From assembly GCA_016903675.1 (NCBI GenBank), contig JADQBA010000008.1:57606-121605 (forward strand): DNA of 64,000 bases, written 5' to 3'. Positions within the stretch are counted from its first letter, which is position 1, and every line of letters begins with the position of its first letter. Shown here piece by piece: positions 1-7,066 of this stretch. Made by a program: the position numbers and the translations under genes. The notes below the pieces were generated by a model. That model was not told where the DNA came from, did no database searches, and saw only the letters and a program-made list of their open reading frames with translations. Source of the stretch: Stigonema ocellatum SAG 48.90 = DSM 106950 (GTDB lineage Bacteria; Cyanobacteriota; Cyanobacteriia; Cyanobacteriales; Nostocaceae).

Positions 1-64
1 CCTTGTCATCATCAAATTGTAACAAACTCGTAAATAGCTCAGTGATACCTTGGCGGGAACGCAT
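1..64 (-). CDS. N-terminus of a protein running off the left edge (partial)
   Basis: An ATG read on the minus strand (complement of cat at 62-64) opens a frame to the window edge: MRSRQGITELFTSLLQFDDD. Only about 21 codons are present. From memory this start resembles small sigma-70-like proteins of filamentous cyanobacteria that begin MRxRQxIxEIFSTFLQF, but that is recognition of a pattern and not a proven family assignment. The gene would be divergent from the caspase-like gene at 503, sharing the 65-502 intergenic region. Confidence 0.45.
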   Translation of the reverse strand, partial: MRSRQGITELFTSLLQFDDDK

Positions 65-502
65 AAACTATATAACTCGTAAATGCATAACTACATCATG
101 ATAAATACATATATACTAGGAAATGAAGGGGTTTGGTGTGAGTTATTGAAAATCAAACTCAGAAATAGAGTTAGGGCGGTGTATTTTTGTCTAGTGTTAG
201 GCAATCAGTTATATGATCGTGTGTATAAGGATTAATATTTTTTATACTGTTTTAGCTTATACCATTGTTAATTTTAGTAACAGTTGGCGAAATTTACAAA
301 ACTAAACTTGGGTTATAGATATAACTATCTTTTATGACTCTGAGCAGAGAATAATATCATGATACACCGACACAGGTGCGGCGATACAAACAAACTCCTC
401 GTTAAGTGGCACTAGTACCGCAAGGCGGAAGTCACGCATGCTTTTATTTTGGACTTTCTGGCTGCTTTGAGTTATCGAGCGTTAATTTTAGGATTATTAA
501 AT
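65..502. other. Intergenic region between divergent genes
   Basis: AT-rich, non-coding in all frames as far as I can see. It should hold the promoters of the leftward partial gene and of the caspase-like gene. I see no convincing palindrome or riboswitch. A TTG at 449 is in frame with the caspase gene but has no clear ribosome binding site. Confidence 0.5.
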
Positions 503-2665
503 ATGCCTCCCCTCGGTGTTGGTTCTAGTGACTTTACTAATACTACTACATTAAAAACAGGAGAAGCCAAGCTTTGGATTTTATTGGTAGGAGTTAACGA
601 ATACCGGGATCAAAGCTTGCCTTCTTTGCGCTACCCGGCGTTAGATTGCCAAGGCTTAGGAGAAGCACTCTCCAAAGCCACCCAAGGATTTCCTAATAAA
701 GAAGTAATTGTTCATCATGATTTTGCAGCACAACCCCCTACCTTGCAAATGATTCGTAGCAGCCTGCAAAAAATTGTTTCACAATCTCGCTCTCAAGACT
801 CAATCCTGTTATACTTCTCAGGGCATGGAATGTTAGAGCCGAATACTCAGCAGGCTGTCCTGTGTTTGGCAGATACTCACAGAGATGACTTGTTTGGTAC
901 TGGGTTAGGTATGCAAGAACTGTTGGAAATATTAGGGTCTAGTCCCGCTAACCAACAGTTATTATGTTTAGACACCTGTCATAGTGGTGATATGAGGTTG
1001 GTGGGCAAAAACAGCGGTAGCGCTAGAGATGGAAACATCCCTTCGACTTTACCCAACACCACAACACAGCTGATGGATGTCTTGAGAAAACGTGCTGCTC
1101 AAAGTAAGGGATTTTGCGCCTTGCTATCATGCGATCAAGGACAACAGTCGTGGGAGTTTCCAGAATTAGGACATGGAGTCTTCACTTATTATTTAATGCG
1201 GGGACTTTTGGGTGAAGCAGCTGACTCCAATGGATTTATTGAAGCAGACGGACTTTACAAATATGTTTATCGGCAGACGCTACAATATATTAATAAAGTA
1301 AACCAGCAACTGCATCTAATTAATCAGCAGAAGCTCAACCGTGGAGATAGTCACCTTTATCGAGAATATCCCCTACAAACACCTAAACGAATTGTAGAAG
1401 GAGTAGGAGAATTAATTATTGGATACAAGCCAGCCGAAGCTGAATGCCACAAGCAGCGGCGTGCCCTTGTTATTGATGGACTCTCAAATAAGAAAACTAC
1501 TATTAACTTGAGTCTATTATTCACTGGGGCTGGTGGTTTTGAGGTAGAACATTTTCCGCAAAAAGGCAAAAATTGGTCAGAAATACGGGGAACAATCCAA
1601 GAATTTACTCGTTGGCAGAGTGAATCAAAAACAAATTCCTCTTTTCAACCAGGGGCGGTAAAAGATACAGCAACAGCATTATTGTACTTACGCGGGTACG
1701 TCGAAGAAATCGAAGATGGAGAAGCCTGGTTGATTTTAAGTGATGGGATGCGCCTGAGTCGTTCTTGGTTAAGACAAGAGTTACGCCGCGCTCAACAAAT
1801 TCAGCAAATAATTATCCTGGATTTAATTACCTCAGATTCTTACTCTGCTAGTACTGTAGAGAATTGGATAGAGGATTTGCAATGTGGCACAGAGCATGGA
1901 CAATGTTTAATAGTTGGCGCAACAGATGCACACAAACCTGAATTATTTTCCCAAACACTTCTAGAAACCCTTGCAGTCGTGAATCCGCAAGTCGGATTAC
2001 CAGTTGCTAAATGGATTACTCAATTACAAAAGCTTGCGCCAACCAAAGGAATTAAGCTACATACCTGGCTGTCAGGCATACAACCAGTAATAGATATTTT
2101 ACCAGGTAATATTAGCACGATTGTTCATGATTTCCGGGAGCAAAAAGTACCTGACAAAATTAAAGTAGGGGAAGTAGGGGAAGTAGGGGGAAGAATTTCT
2201 GACTCATCTCCCGGAACTCTGTTCTTAAGTTCAGAACAGTATGCCAACCTGGAAAAGTTGCTGAAGCAATACCTAGGGGCGATCGCACCTATAATTTTAC
2301 AAAAAGAGATCGCACAGGCAGCAAATCGTCAAGAATTAGTGGAGAATTTAGCTGGTTACCTGATCCCACAGCAACAACAACAATTTAAGAAGCAAGCAAC
2401 GGCTATATTAGAAATATCCACTGTCTCATCTCAAGCTCAGTCAGATAAATCCTCAACAAGGGAATATCAAATAATAGATGCTAAGTTTGTGAGTAAATGC
2501 GAACGTGAGTTAGCTTATTCAATTGGTCCAATTGCTAGTTTTATAGTTAAAGAGGTTTTGCAATCTCACCCGCAAATTTCCTTACAAGAGTTTGTCAATA
2601 ATTTGGCAAAAAAAATTCCCCAACCAAAACAAGCTATAGAGTTTCAGCGGCGTATGTTTGAGTAG
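503..2665 (+). CDS. Caspase-like (peptidase C14/metacaspase) protein with duplicated C-terminal module
   Basis: About 720 aa. I prefer the ATG at 503, preceded by AGGA about 10 nt upstream, over an in-frame TTG at 449. The N-terminal ~250 residues form a caspase-fold domain: WILLVGVNEY opens the first strand, LYFSGHG carries the catalytic His (about residue 108) and CLDTCHSGD the catalytic Cys (about residue 159). The middle is unassigned. The C-terminus holds two related stretches (about residues 578-631 and 661-719) with the pattern hydrophobic-G-x-IA-x-hydrophobic followed by a helix ending near IP; such modules recur at the C-termini of cyanobacterial signalling proteins. A short in-frame repeat encodes VGEVGEVGG near 2167-2190. 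Caspase-type proteases of cyanobacteria are linked to programmed death, defence or processing; substrate and trigger cannot be read here. No signal peptide, so probably cytoplasmic. Confidence 0.85.
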   Translation: MPPLGVGSSDFTNTTTLKTGEAKLWILLVGVNEYRDQSLPSLRYPALDCQGLGEALSKATQGFPNKEVIVHHDFAAQPPTLQMIRSSLQKIVSQSRSQDSILLYFSGHGMLEPNTQQAVLCLADTHRDDLFGTGLGMQELLEILGSSPANQQLLCLDTCHSGDMRLVGKNSGSARDGNIPSTLPNTTTQLMDVLRKRAAQSKGFCALLSCDQGQQSWEFPELGHGVFTYYLMRGLLGEAADSNGFIEADGLYKYVYRQTLQYINKVNQQLHLINQQKLNRGDSHLYREYPLQTPKRIVEGVGELIIGYKPAEAECHKQRRALVIDGLSNKKTTINLSLLFTGAGGFEVEHFPQKGKNWSEIRGTIQEFTRWQSESKTNSSFQPGAVKDTATALLYLRGYVEEIEDGEAWLILSDGMRLSRSWLRQELRRAQQIQQIIILDLITSDSYSASTVENWIEDLQCGTEHGQCLIVGATDAHKPELFSQTLLETLAVVNPQVGLPVAKWITQLQKLAPTKGIKLHTWLSGIQPVIDILPGNISTIVHDFREQKVPDKIKVGEVGEVGGRISDSSPGTLFLSSEQYANLEKLLKQYLGAIAPIILQKEIAQAANRQELVENLAGYLIPQQQQQFKKQATAILEISTVSSQAQSDKSSTREYQIIDAKFVSKCERELAYSIGPIASFIVKEVLQSHPQISLQEFVNNLAKKIPQPKQAIEFQRRMFE

Positions 2666-2685
2666 CCCTCTTTTATTAGGTTTGA

Positions 2686-3579
2686 TTAATGCTTATTATT
2701 GTTATTCAACATATTGAAAGCAATTTCTAAACTATACTTCATGCGATTGAAGGCTTCGGCTAAGTCGCCAATTTCATCTTTAGGTTGTTTACCAAAATCG
2801 GCATTCATGTCGCCAACGCTTACTTGTTCCGCCACAGCAGCAATTTTTTTAATCCGCTGTAGCACCGTCTTGTGCAACAACTGATTCATGATGATAATGA
2901 TGGTTGTAAAAATACTTGTCATAACTCCAATAACAAGAAGGAATACCCGATTAGCACTTGTGAAAATCTCATAGGCCGGAACATAAACAATTTGAGACCC
3001 AAGAACTTGATTGAGCTGCCATCCAAAACCATTGTCTTTTCCGTAAGTCACTAATTGACTTTTTGGAGCTTGTTCTGGAGTACTATGACAGCGCAGACAA
3101 GTTTTGTCTTGAATTATAAAAGGGCGGGCGCTATAAAATAGTTTTTCTCCCGATATATTTAGGAAACCGGCTGTGCTTTTTAAACCCGGAGCTTTCCGAA
3201 AATTTTCAATAATATCAGCTTCAAATTTGTCAGCTTTATCTCGCCAATTTGTTGGATTCAAAAAGGCATCTTTGTAGATAAAATTCGCGTATTCTTTGTT
3301 TTTACGTAAATTTTCAAACACCTCTCTAGAGGCAAAGGATGGTATGGCTTCTGGGATGAACTGCTGTTGAGTTTCCACTTTCGGTAATAACAAAGGCTGT
3401 ACGCGATCGTTAGTATATTTTCTTACAGAGTTGGCAATTTGCATGAGAATTAAGGCTTTAGAGTTTACCTCATTCTCTGCTTCTTTTTCCAGCACTTTTG
3501 ATAAAGCGATACCACTAATTAAAATACCGCTGAGAAAAACTATTATCAAAATTAGATTGACCTTAGTTCCTATTTTCAT
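2686..3579 (-). CDS. DUF3365 (Tll0287-like) haem-sensor-like protein with HAMP domain
   Basis: 297 aa. Transmembrane segment at about 8-28, then a periplasmic domain with a single CLRCH haem-c attachment motif at residues 161-165, a second transmembrane segment at about 211-235, and a C-terminal HAMP linker ending in EIGDLAEAFNRM. This order matches the DUF3365/Tll0287-like haem sensor family, which usually sits in front of a kinase or other output. Here the protein stops just after HAMP, so the output must be supplied by a partner or is absent. The ATG at 3579 faces the PhnD-like lipoprotein gene 175 bp away. Ligand (redox state, gas) is not predictable from the sequence. Family assignment is good; function is inferred. 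Confidence 0.8.
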   Translation of the reverse strand: MKIGTKVNLILIIVFLSGILISGIALSKVLEKEAENEVNSKALILMQIANSVRKYTNDRVQPLLLPKVETQQQFIPEAIPSFASREVFENLRKNKEYANFIYKDAFLNPTNWRDKADKFEADIIENFRKAPGLKSTAGFLNISGEKLFYSARPFIIQDKTCLRCHSTPEQAPKSQLVTYGKDNGFGWQLNQVLGSQIVYVPAYEIFTSANRVFLLVIGVMTSIFTTIIIIMNQLLHKTVLQRIKKIAAVAEQVSVGDMNADFGKQPKDEIGDLAEAFNRMKYSLEIAFNMLNNNNKH

Positions 3580-3646
3580 GGCTTTTATTTTTGCGCTTAT
3601 TTACATCTATGTTACAATCCGCTTGGTGGGTAAGTGCTGAGGTCTT

Positions 3647-3706
3647 AGAAACCCGGTTTCTTTAAGAAACCGGGTTTCTGATCTGGTGGTTAACTGAACT
3701 GTATTG
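3647..3706. repeat. Palindromic repeat plus solo MITE end
   Basis: AGAAACCCGGTTTCT (3647-3661) and its reverse complement (3665-3679) are separated by 3 nt. The same hairpin occurs at 46664-46696 and, diverged, at 27162-27195. Immediately after, TAACTGAACTGTATTG (3691-3706) matches, with one change, the right end of the inverted-repeat element at 20912-21036. It lies between two divergent genes and could form a strong stem in RNA. Confidence 0.8.
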
Positions 3707-3753
3707 ATCTATGTTAGATAATAAAATTGACAAATATTTGCTCATAACTCGTG

Positions 3754-4608
3754 ATGTCAACTGAATCCCGACGTTTATTTATTTTACAGATACTACTCCT
3801 GTTGACTGCTTGTGCATCAGACAAATCATCAAATGGACAACTTGAGTTAGTTATTGGCGTGATTAGCTATGAAGAAGGAAAGCAAGCGATAGAAAGATTT
3901 GCTCCCTTGCGTAAATATTTAGGTGACAAACTAGGAGCACTTATTCAATTAGAACCGACTTTTAATGAGAAAATAGCTATTGAGCGCATTCAGCGTCGTA
4001 CTTGGTCTTTAGTCTTTGCTAGTCCTGGTTTGGCAGCAATTACAATTGCTGAATATCAATATTTTCCAATTTTCCCTTTCCAATACACTACCAATTCCCA
4101 TTCTATATTTATTGTACTAAAAAACAGCAGTTTGCGAAAATTGAAAGATTTAGAGGGTAAAATAGTTGCCCTAGGTCAACCTGGTTCTGCTACTGGATAT
4201 TATTTTCCGCTGTATAATCTCTATGGTTTAACATTAGCAGAAATTTTATTGGCTCCTACACCGAAAACAGTGCTTGAATGGGTGGCACAAGGAAAGGCTG
4301 CTGCTGGTGCCATTTCCTTAGAGGAATTTTATTTGCATCGGAGAAAATTAGCTGCTACAGAGTTTCGTATATTATTTTCTGACTCTGAAACTGTTCCTCC
4401 TGGTGCTGTTTTGATTGGACAAAATGTCGAAATAAAACGTCAAGAGTTGATTCGTAATTATCTCAAAGAAGCCCCTCCTACTGTGGTTCAAGATGTTGGA
4501 TATCTACCAAACTCAGAGCCACCAGATTACCGATATATGATTTCTGTAGTCAAGCGGGTAGCGTCTATTAATGCGCGTCTTAATTCCAAACCTGCGCGTC
4601 TATTTTGA
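3754..4608 (+). CDS. PhnD-like phosphate/phosphonate-type periplasmic substrate-binding lipoprotein
   Basis: 284 aa from the ATG at 3754 (a GTG directly precedes it at 3751). The hydrophobic start ends in a lipobox LLTAC, predicting a lipoprotein anchored outside the cytoplasmic membrane. The sequence runs as a type-2 periplasmic binding protein of the PhnD/SsuA group: VIGVISYEE at the first strand, FAPLRKYLGDKLG, then a Ser-containing ligand region around GQPGSATGYYFPL and AAGAISLEEF. No ABC permease or ATPase genes flank it. It is divergent from the DUF3365/HAMP gene, so a binding-protein-plus-sensor role is as likely as transport. The ligand is unknown. Confidence 0.8.
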   Translation: MSTESRRLFILQILLLLTACASDKSSNGQLELVIGVISYEEGKQAIERFAPLRKYLGDKLGALIQLEPTFNEKIAIERIQRRTWSLVFASPGLAAITIAEYQYFPIFPFQYTTNSHSIFIVLKNSSLRKLKDLEGKIVALGQPGSATGYYFPLYNLYGLTLAEILLAPTPKTVLEWVAQGKAAAGAISLEEFYLHRRKLAATEFRILFSDSETVPPGAVLIGQNVEIKRQELIRNYLKEAPPTVVQDVGYLPNSEPPDYRYMISVVKRVASINARLNSKPARLF

Positions 4609-4794
4609 GTAGCCTTGATTAGTGAGAGCAGTTACTAAGCGATCGTAAACATGAATATGGCTGATCGGATCACGTTCGATGTATTTTTTCCCCAAAACCT
4701 CCAAGTATTGAACCTTGTGGGCTTTCTGCTTTTATTTGTGTAATTATAATTCCCAATCCCCAAACCCCTTTTGTAAAGGGGTTTGGATAAAAAA

Positions 4795-5535
4795 TTAAGT
4801 TAACCAAGAGACTTTCCCACTAGCCAGGTCATAACGACCACCAGTAATTTTCAGTTTACCTTCTTTGATTAGCTTTCTGAAAATTGTCGAACTTTCCGCT
4901 AATAGTTGCTGCTGATACTGAACATTGGCCGTAACGGCATTGTCTACTAAATCGCCTTCTTTATTTTTTACCCTTTCTACAGCCGGTTTAATGTCTTCTA
5001 CAAAAGTGCCAATCCTCCCAGGAAGAAGATCATTTTTGGTTGCTGCTATAACTGCACCACATTTTGTATGACCCAAAACTACAATAAGCTGTGCCCCTAA
5101 CACAGATGTAGCAAACTCTAGGCTACCTATAGCGGTTGGACTCGTAACATTACCGGCAAGCCGTACAACAAATAAATCTCCTAAGCCCTGATCGAAAATG
5201 ATTTCCGCAGGTACTCTCGAATCTGCACAACCAAGTATAGCAGCAAATGGATATTGAGCTACAGCAGTTTGTTCCAAACGTATTTTTGATTGGTGAGGAT
5301 TAAGGCGCTTATCTTCTACAAAGCGCTTATTTCCTTCGATTAACCTATCCAAAGCAGCCTCTGAATTAATTGGTTTAGGTTTTGCTACAGTATCAGTATT
5401 AGATGGTTGTTGAGCTACAGCAGCTTGTTCTTGCCAAAGTAATTCACCAACAGCACTAGATCCAATACCGACACCACCCACACCTGCTAATTTTAAAAAA
5501 TTCCGACGCCCAACAAATCCATTAATTCGGCTCAT
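4795..5535 (-). CDS. ecaB: Tat-exported beta-class carbonic anhydrase (EcaB-like)
   Basis: 246 aa from the ATG at 5535, which has GAGGTG just upstream; a GTG at 5556 would add 7 residues but lacks a binding site. The N-terminus carries a twin-arginine signal (GRRNFLKLAGVGG), so export across the thylakoid or plasma membrane is likely. The catalytic domain shows both zinc motifs of beta carbonic anhydrases, CADSRVP with the Asp-Arg dyad and GHTKCGAV with the His and Cys ligands. It interconverts CO2 and bicarbonate. A periplasmic beta-type enzyme of this kind in cyanobacteria is called EcaB. No neighbouring carbon-concentrating genes are present. The symbol is by similarity from memory. Confidence 0.85.
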   Translation of the reverse strand: MSRINGFVGRRNFLKLAGVGGVGIGSSAVGELLWQEQAAVAQQPSNTDTVAKPKPINSEAALDRLIEGNKRFVEDKRLNPHQSKIRLEQTAVAQYPFAAILGCADSRVPAEIIFDQGLGDLFVVRLAGNVTSPTAIGSLEFATSVLGAQLIVVLGHTKCGAVIAATKNDLLPGRIGTFVEDIKPAVERVKNKEGDLVDNAVTANVQYQQQLLAESSTIFRKLIKEGKLKITGGRYDLASGKVSWLT

Positions 5536-5831
5536 CACACACCTCAATTCAAGCACAAAAATTTAACTAATTTGCTATAAAAAACGTATAAGCTTATACA
5601 TCAATGTTTTATTAAATTGATACGTATAGTACCTCTGAGGCAATAAACAAATAAAATTATTGCCCCCTAGTGCTCACAAGTTTTCTTATCATTTGAATAT
5701 ACCAAACTTAATGCATATCTAGAAAGATTTTAATCTTTTTGAAGATTGCGAGTCCCACAAGCATGATCTCTATAAGATGCTAACTGTCCGTTTTCGATGT
5801 AAGCTAGTTCTGCAAATTACCAGGAGAGATA
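5536..5831. other. Upstream region of carbonic anhydrase gene
   Basis: AT-rich, non-coding. It must contain the leftward promoter of the carbonic anhydrase gene; no element stands out. It ends at the left terminus of the MITE at 5832. Confidence 0.4.
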
Positions 5832-6033
5832 TAGGACTTACTTATGGTACAAATTGACTATCATATGCGTCAACGGATAATGTCAAAGTACAGTTGTGGG
5901 GGCGCGGCGGCTTTGCGCCCCTACGGTGGGTGACCATGGTTCCCATTAGTTCAAAAATTAAACGTTGAGTAAGGGCGTATTGCAAGTAGCCCCTACTGCA
6001 TATCTGACGATTTTTGTCAATGCGTAAGTCCTA
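5832..6033. mobile_element. MITE family 1, copy A (terminal inverted repeats, 5-bp target duplication)
   Basis: 202 bp. The left end TAGGACTTAC and right end TGCGTAAGTCCTA are inverted repeats. The flanks on both sides read AGATA (5827-5831 and 6034-6038), a 5-bp target-site duplication. A second copy with the same ends and similar interior (ATTGACYATCATATG near the left end, AAACGTTGA in the middle, TTTNTGTCAATGCG at the right) is at 38389-38580. The interior has no ORF, so movement would need a transposase in trans. Confidence 0.85.
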
Positions 6034-6168
6034 AGATACAGCCCTTTCAAGGTGGCGAAATTCAGAACGAAAATTGGTCATTTTAACCTTCAAAAAAACC
6101 AATTTCTCAGGACCCAAATCAGGATATATGTCCAAGAACGCAGTGATGAAAGCAGGAATTGAGGTCAT
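6031..6168 (-). pseudogene. Stub of the toxin gene partnering the antitoxin at 6176-6613
   Basis: Seven bases after the antitoxin stop, an ATG at 6168 opens a 45-codon frame beginning MTSIPAFITAFLD. The position and the start (FxTAxLD, first strand and Asp of a PIN domain) fit a VapC/PIN-type toxin, but after LD the sequence departs from any PIN pattern and runs into the MITE end, where it stops. I read it as a toxin gene deleted after about 13 codons. Alternatively it is an unrelated small ORF. Confidence 0.4.
6040..6054. repeat. Solo end of MITE family 2
   Basis: AGCCCTTTCAAGGTG is identical to the terminal inverted repeat of the full element at 40693-40880. It lies exactly 6 nt from the right end of MITE 1 copy A. 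The same 6-nt arrangement of the two ends recurs at 35646-35679. Confidence 0.75.
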
Positions 6169-6175
6169 TCCTGCG

Positions 6176-6613
6176 TTAGATACCGATTTCTTGGTCGTAT
6201 GCTGTCAGTGCTTCAAGCGCTTTCTTGCGTTCGACCTCGACATACCGTCTGTACTGCATCAAAGAATCGAAGCGTACACGACGACGGTTCCCGACACGAC
6301 GATAAACGATTTTGCCCTCATCAAGGAGATTGATCAGTGTTGGACGAGAGATGTTGAGCATCTCTGCCGCTTCCTGCGTCGTCAATTCGGGGTTTACAGG
6401 AGTTAACGTGACACCATTTCCTTGCGCCATCTCTTCAACAGCACGAATGAGTATCCGAACAAAAGAGGCAGGAAGCTCGATGGTTGCTTCTGTAGGATCA
6501 TCAAGGATACGGAGTCGCAAAGGAATGGAAGAATCTCGATGTGACGAAAGCACTTTGCTTGTCGCCTTTGCAAGATTCCTCTCGGCATCAGAAGGAACTA
6601 CTACATCTCCCAT
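6176..6613 (-). CDS. Excisionase-type HTH antitoxin (orphan)
   Basis: 145 aa, ATG at 6613 with AGGAGAAGG upstream. The N-terminal half is unassigned; the C-terminal part carries a MerR/excisionase-like helix-turn-helix, LTTQEAAEMLNISRPTLINLLDEG followed by KIVYRRVGNRRRVRF. Proteins of this shape are typical antitoxins encoded directly upstream of PIN-domain toxins. Here the downstream gene is only a stub, so the antitoxin is probably an orphan. A perfect-arm palindrome lies 37 nt upstream (6650-6669) and is a plausible autoregulatory operator. Confidence 0.75.
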   Translation of the reverse strand: MGDVVVPSDAERNLAKATSKVLSSHRDSSIPLRLRILDDPTEATIELPASFVRILIRAVEEMAQGNGVTLTPVNPELTTQEAAEMLNISRPTLINLLDEGKIVYRRVGNRRRVRFDSLMQYRRYVEVERKKALEALTAYDQEIGI

Positions 6614-6649
6614 GAGCCTTCTCCTTACTCACTTCTTGTTAATCGAAGT

Positions 6650-6669
6650 ATACATCGATTTCGATGTAT
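6650..6669. promoter_or_regulatory. Palindrome upstream of the antitoxin, candidate operator
   Basis: ATACATCGA-tt-TCGATGTAT: two perfect 9-bp arms with a 2-nt centre, 37 nt upstream of the antitoxin start codon on the minus strand. Antitoxins of this class commonly repress their own promoter by binding such sites; binding here is inferred. Confidence 0.5.
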
Positions 6670-7066
6670 TCGCAACTAGTCGAAGCTATCGAAAAACGTT
6701 ACAATTTAACGCTTACTTTGGGTCAGGAGCATACTGCTCGGTTAAGATAATTACCCTCATCGCCAAACTTTGACCAGACGCGATAACCCTTGTCTCTACA
6801 ACCAGAATTCCCATGAAAAAACCAAAACCAGCGTAGTATTGGAATGAGACAGCATTGGTGCTACTATAAGTAGACTAACACTGGATGGGAAACTGTTGCT
6901 TGCAGTGAGGTGAATTTACGAGATTTTATTGAGTCAATTATTAGACATCTCCGAAAAAGTAGAGACGCGATTAATCGCGTCTCTACAAGGGTGGACGGTA
7001 ATGCATAGTTAATTTTCACGACTATGTCTATTACATACAATAATAAATTCATTTTATGTATAAAAA
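6670..7066. other. Intergenic region with two dispersed repeats
   Basis: No gene seen. The stretch ATACTGCTCGGTTAAGATAA (from 6729) continues through ATTACCCT and recurs at about 31639-31665. The palindrome at 6959-6986 (arms GTAGAGACGCGATT) recurs exactly at 31682-31709. So the same two repeats lie near each other in both places. The promoter of the exoprotein gene at 7067 should be in the last 100 bp; no clear hexamers. Confidence 0.6.

Noticed and set aside
6312..6773. 153-codon plus-strand frame
   Set aside because: Antisense of the antitoxin gene, which has a ribosome site, HTH motif and upstream palindrome.
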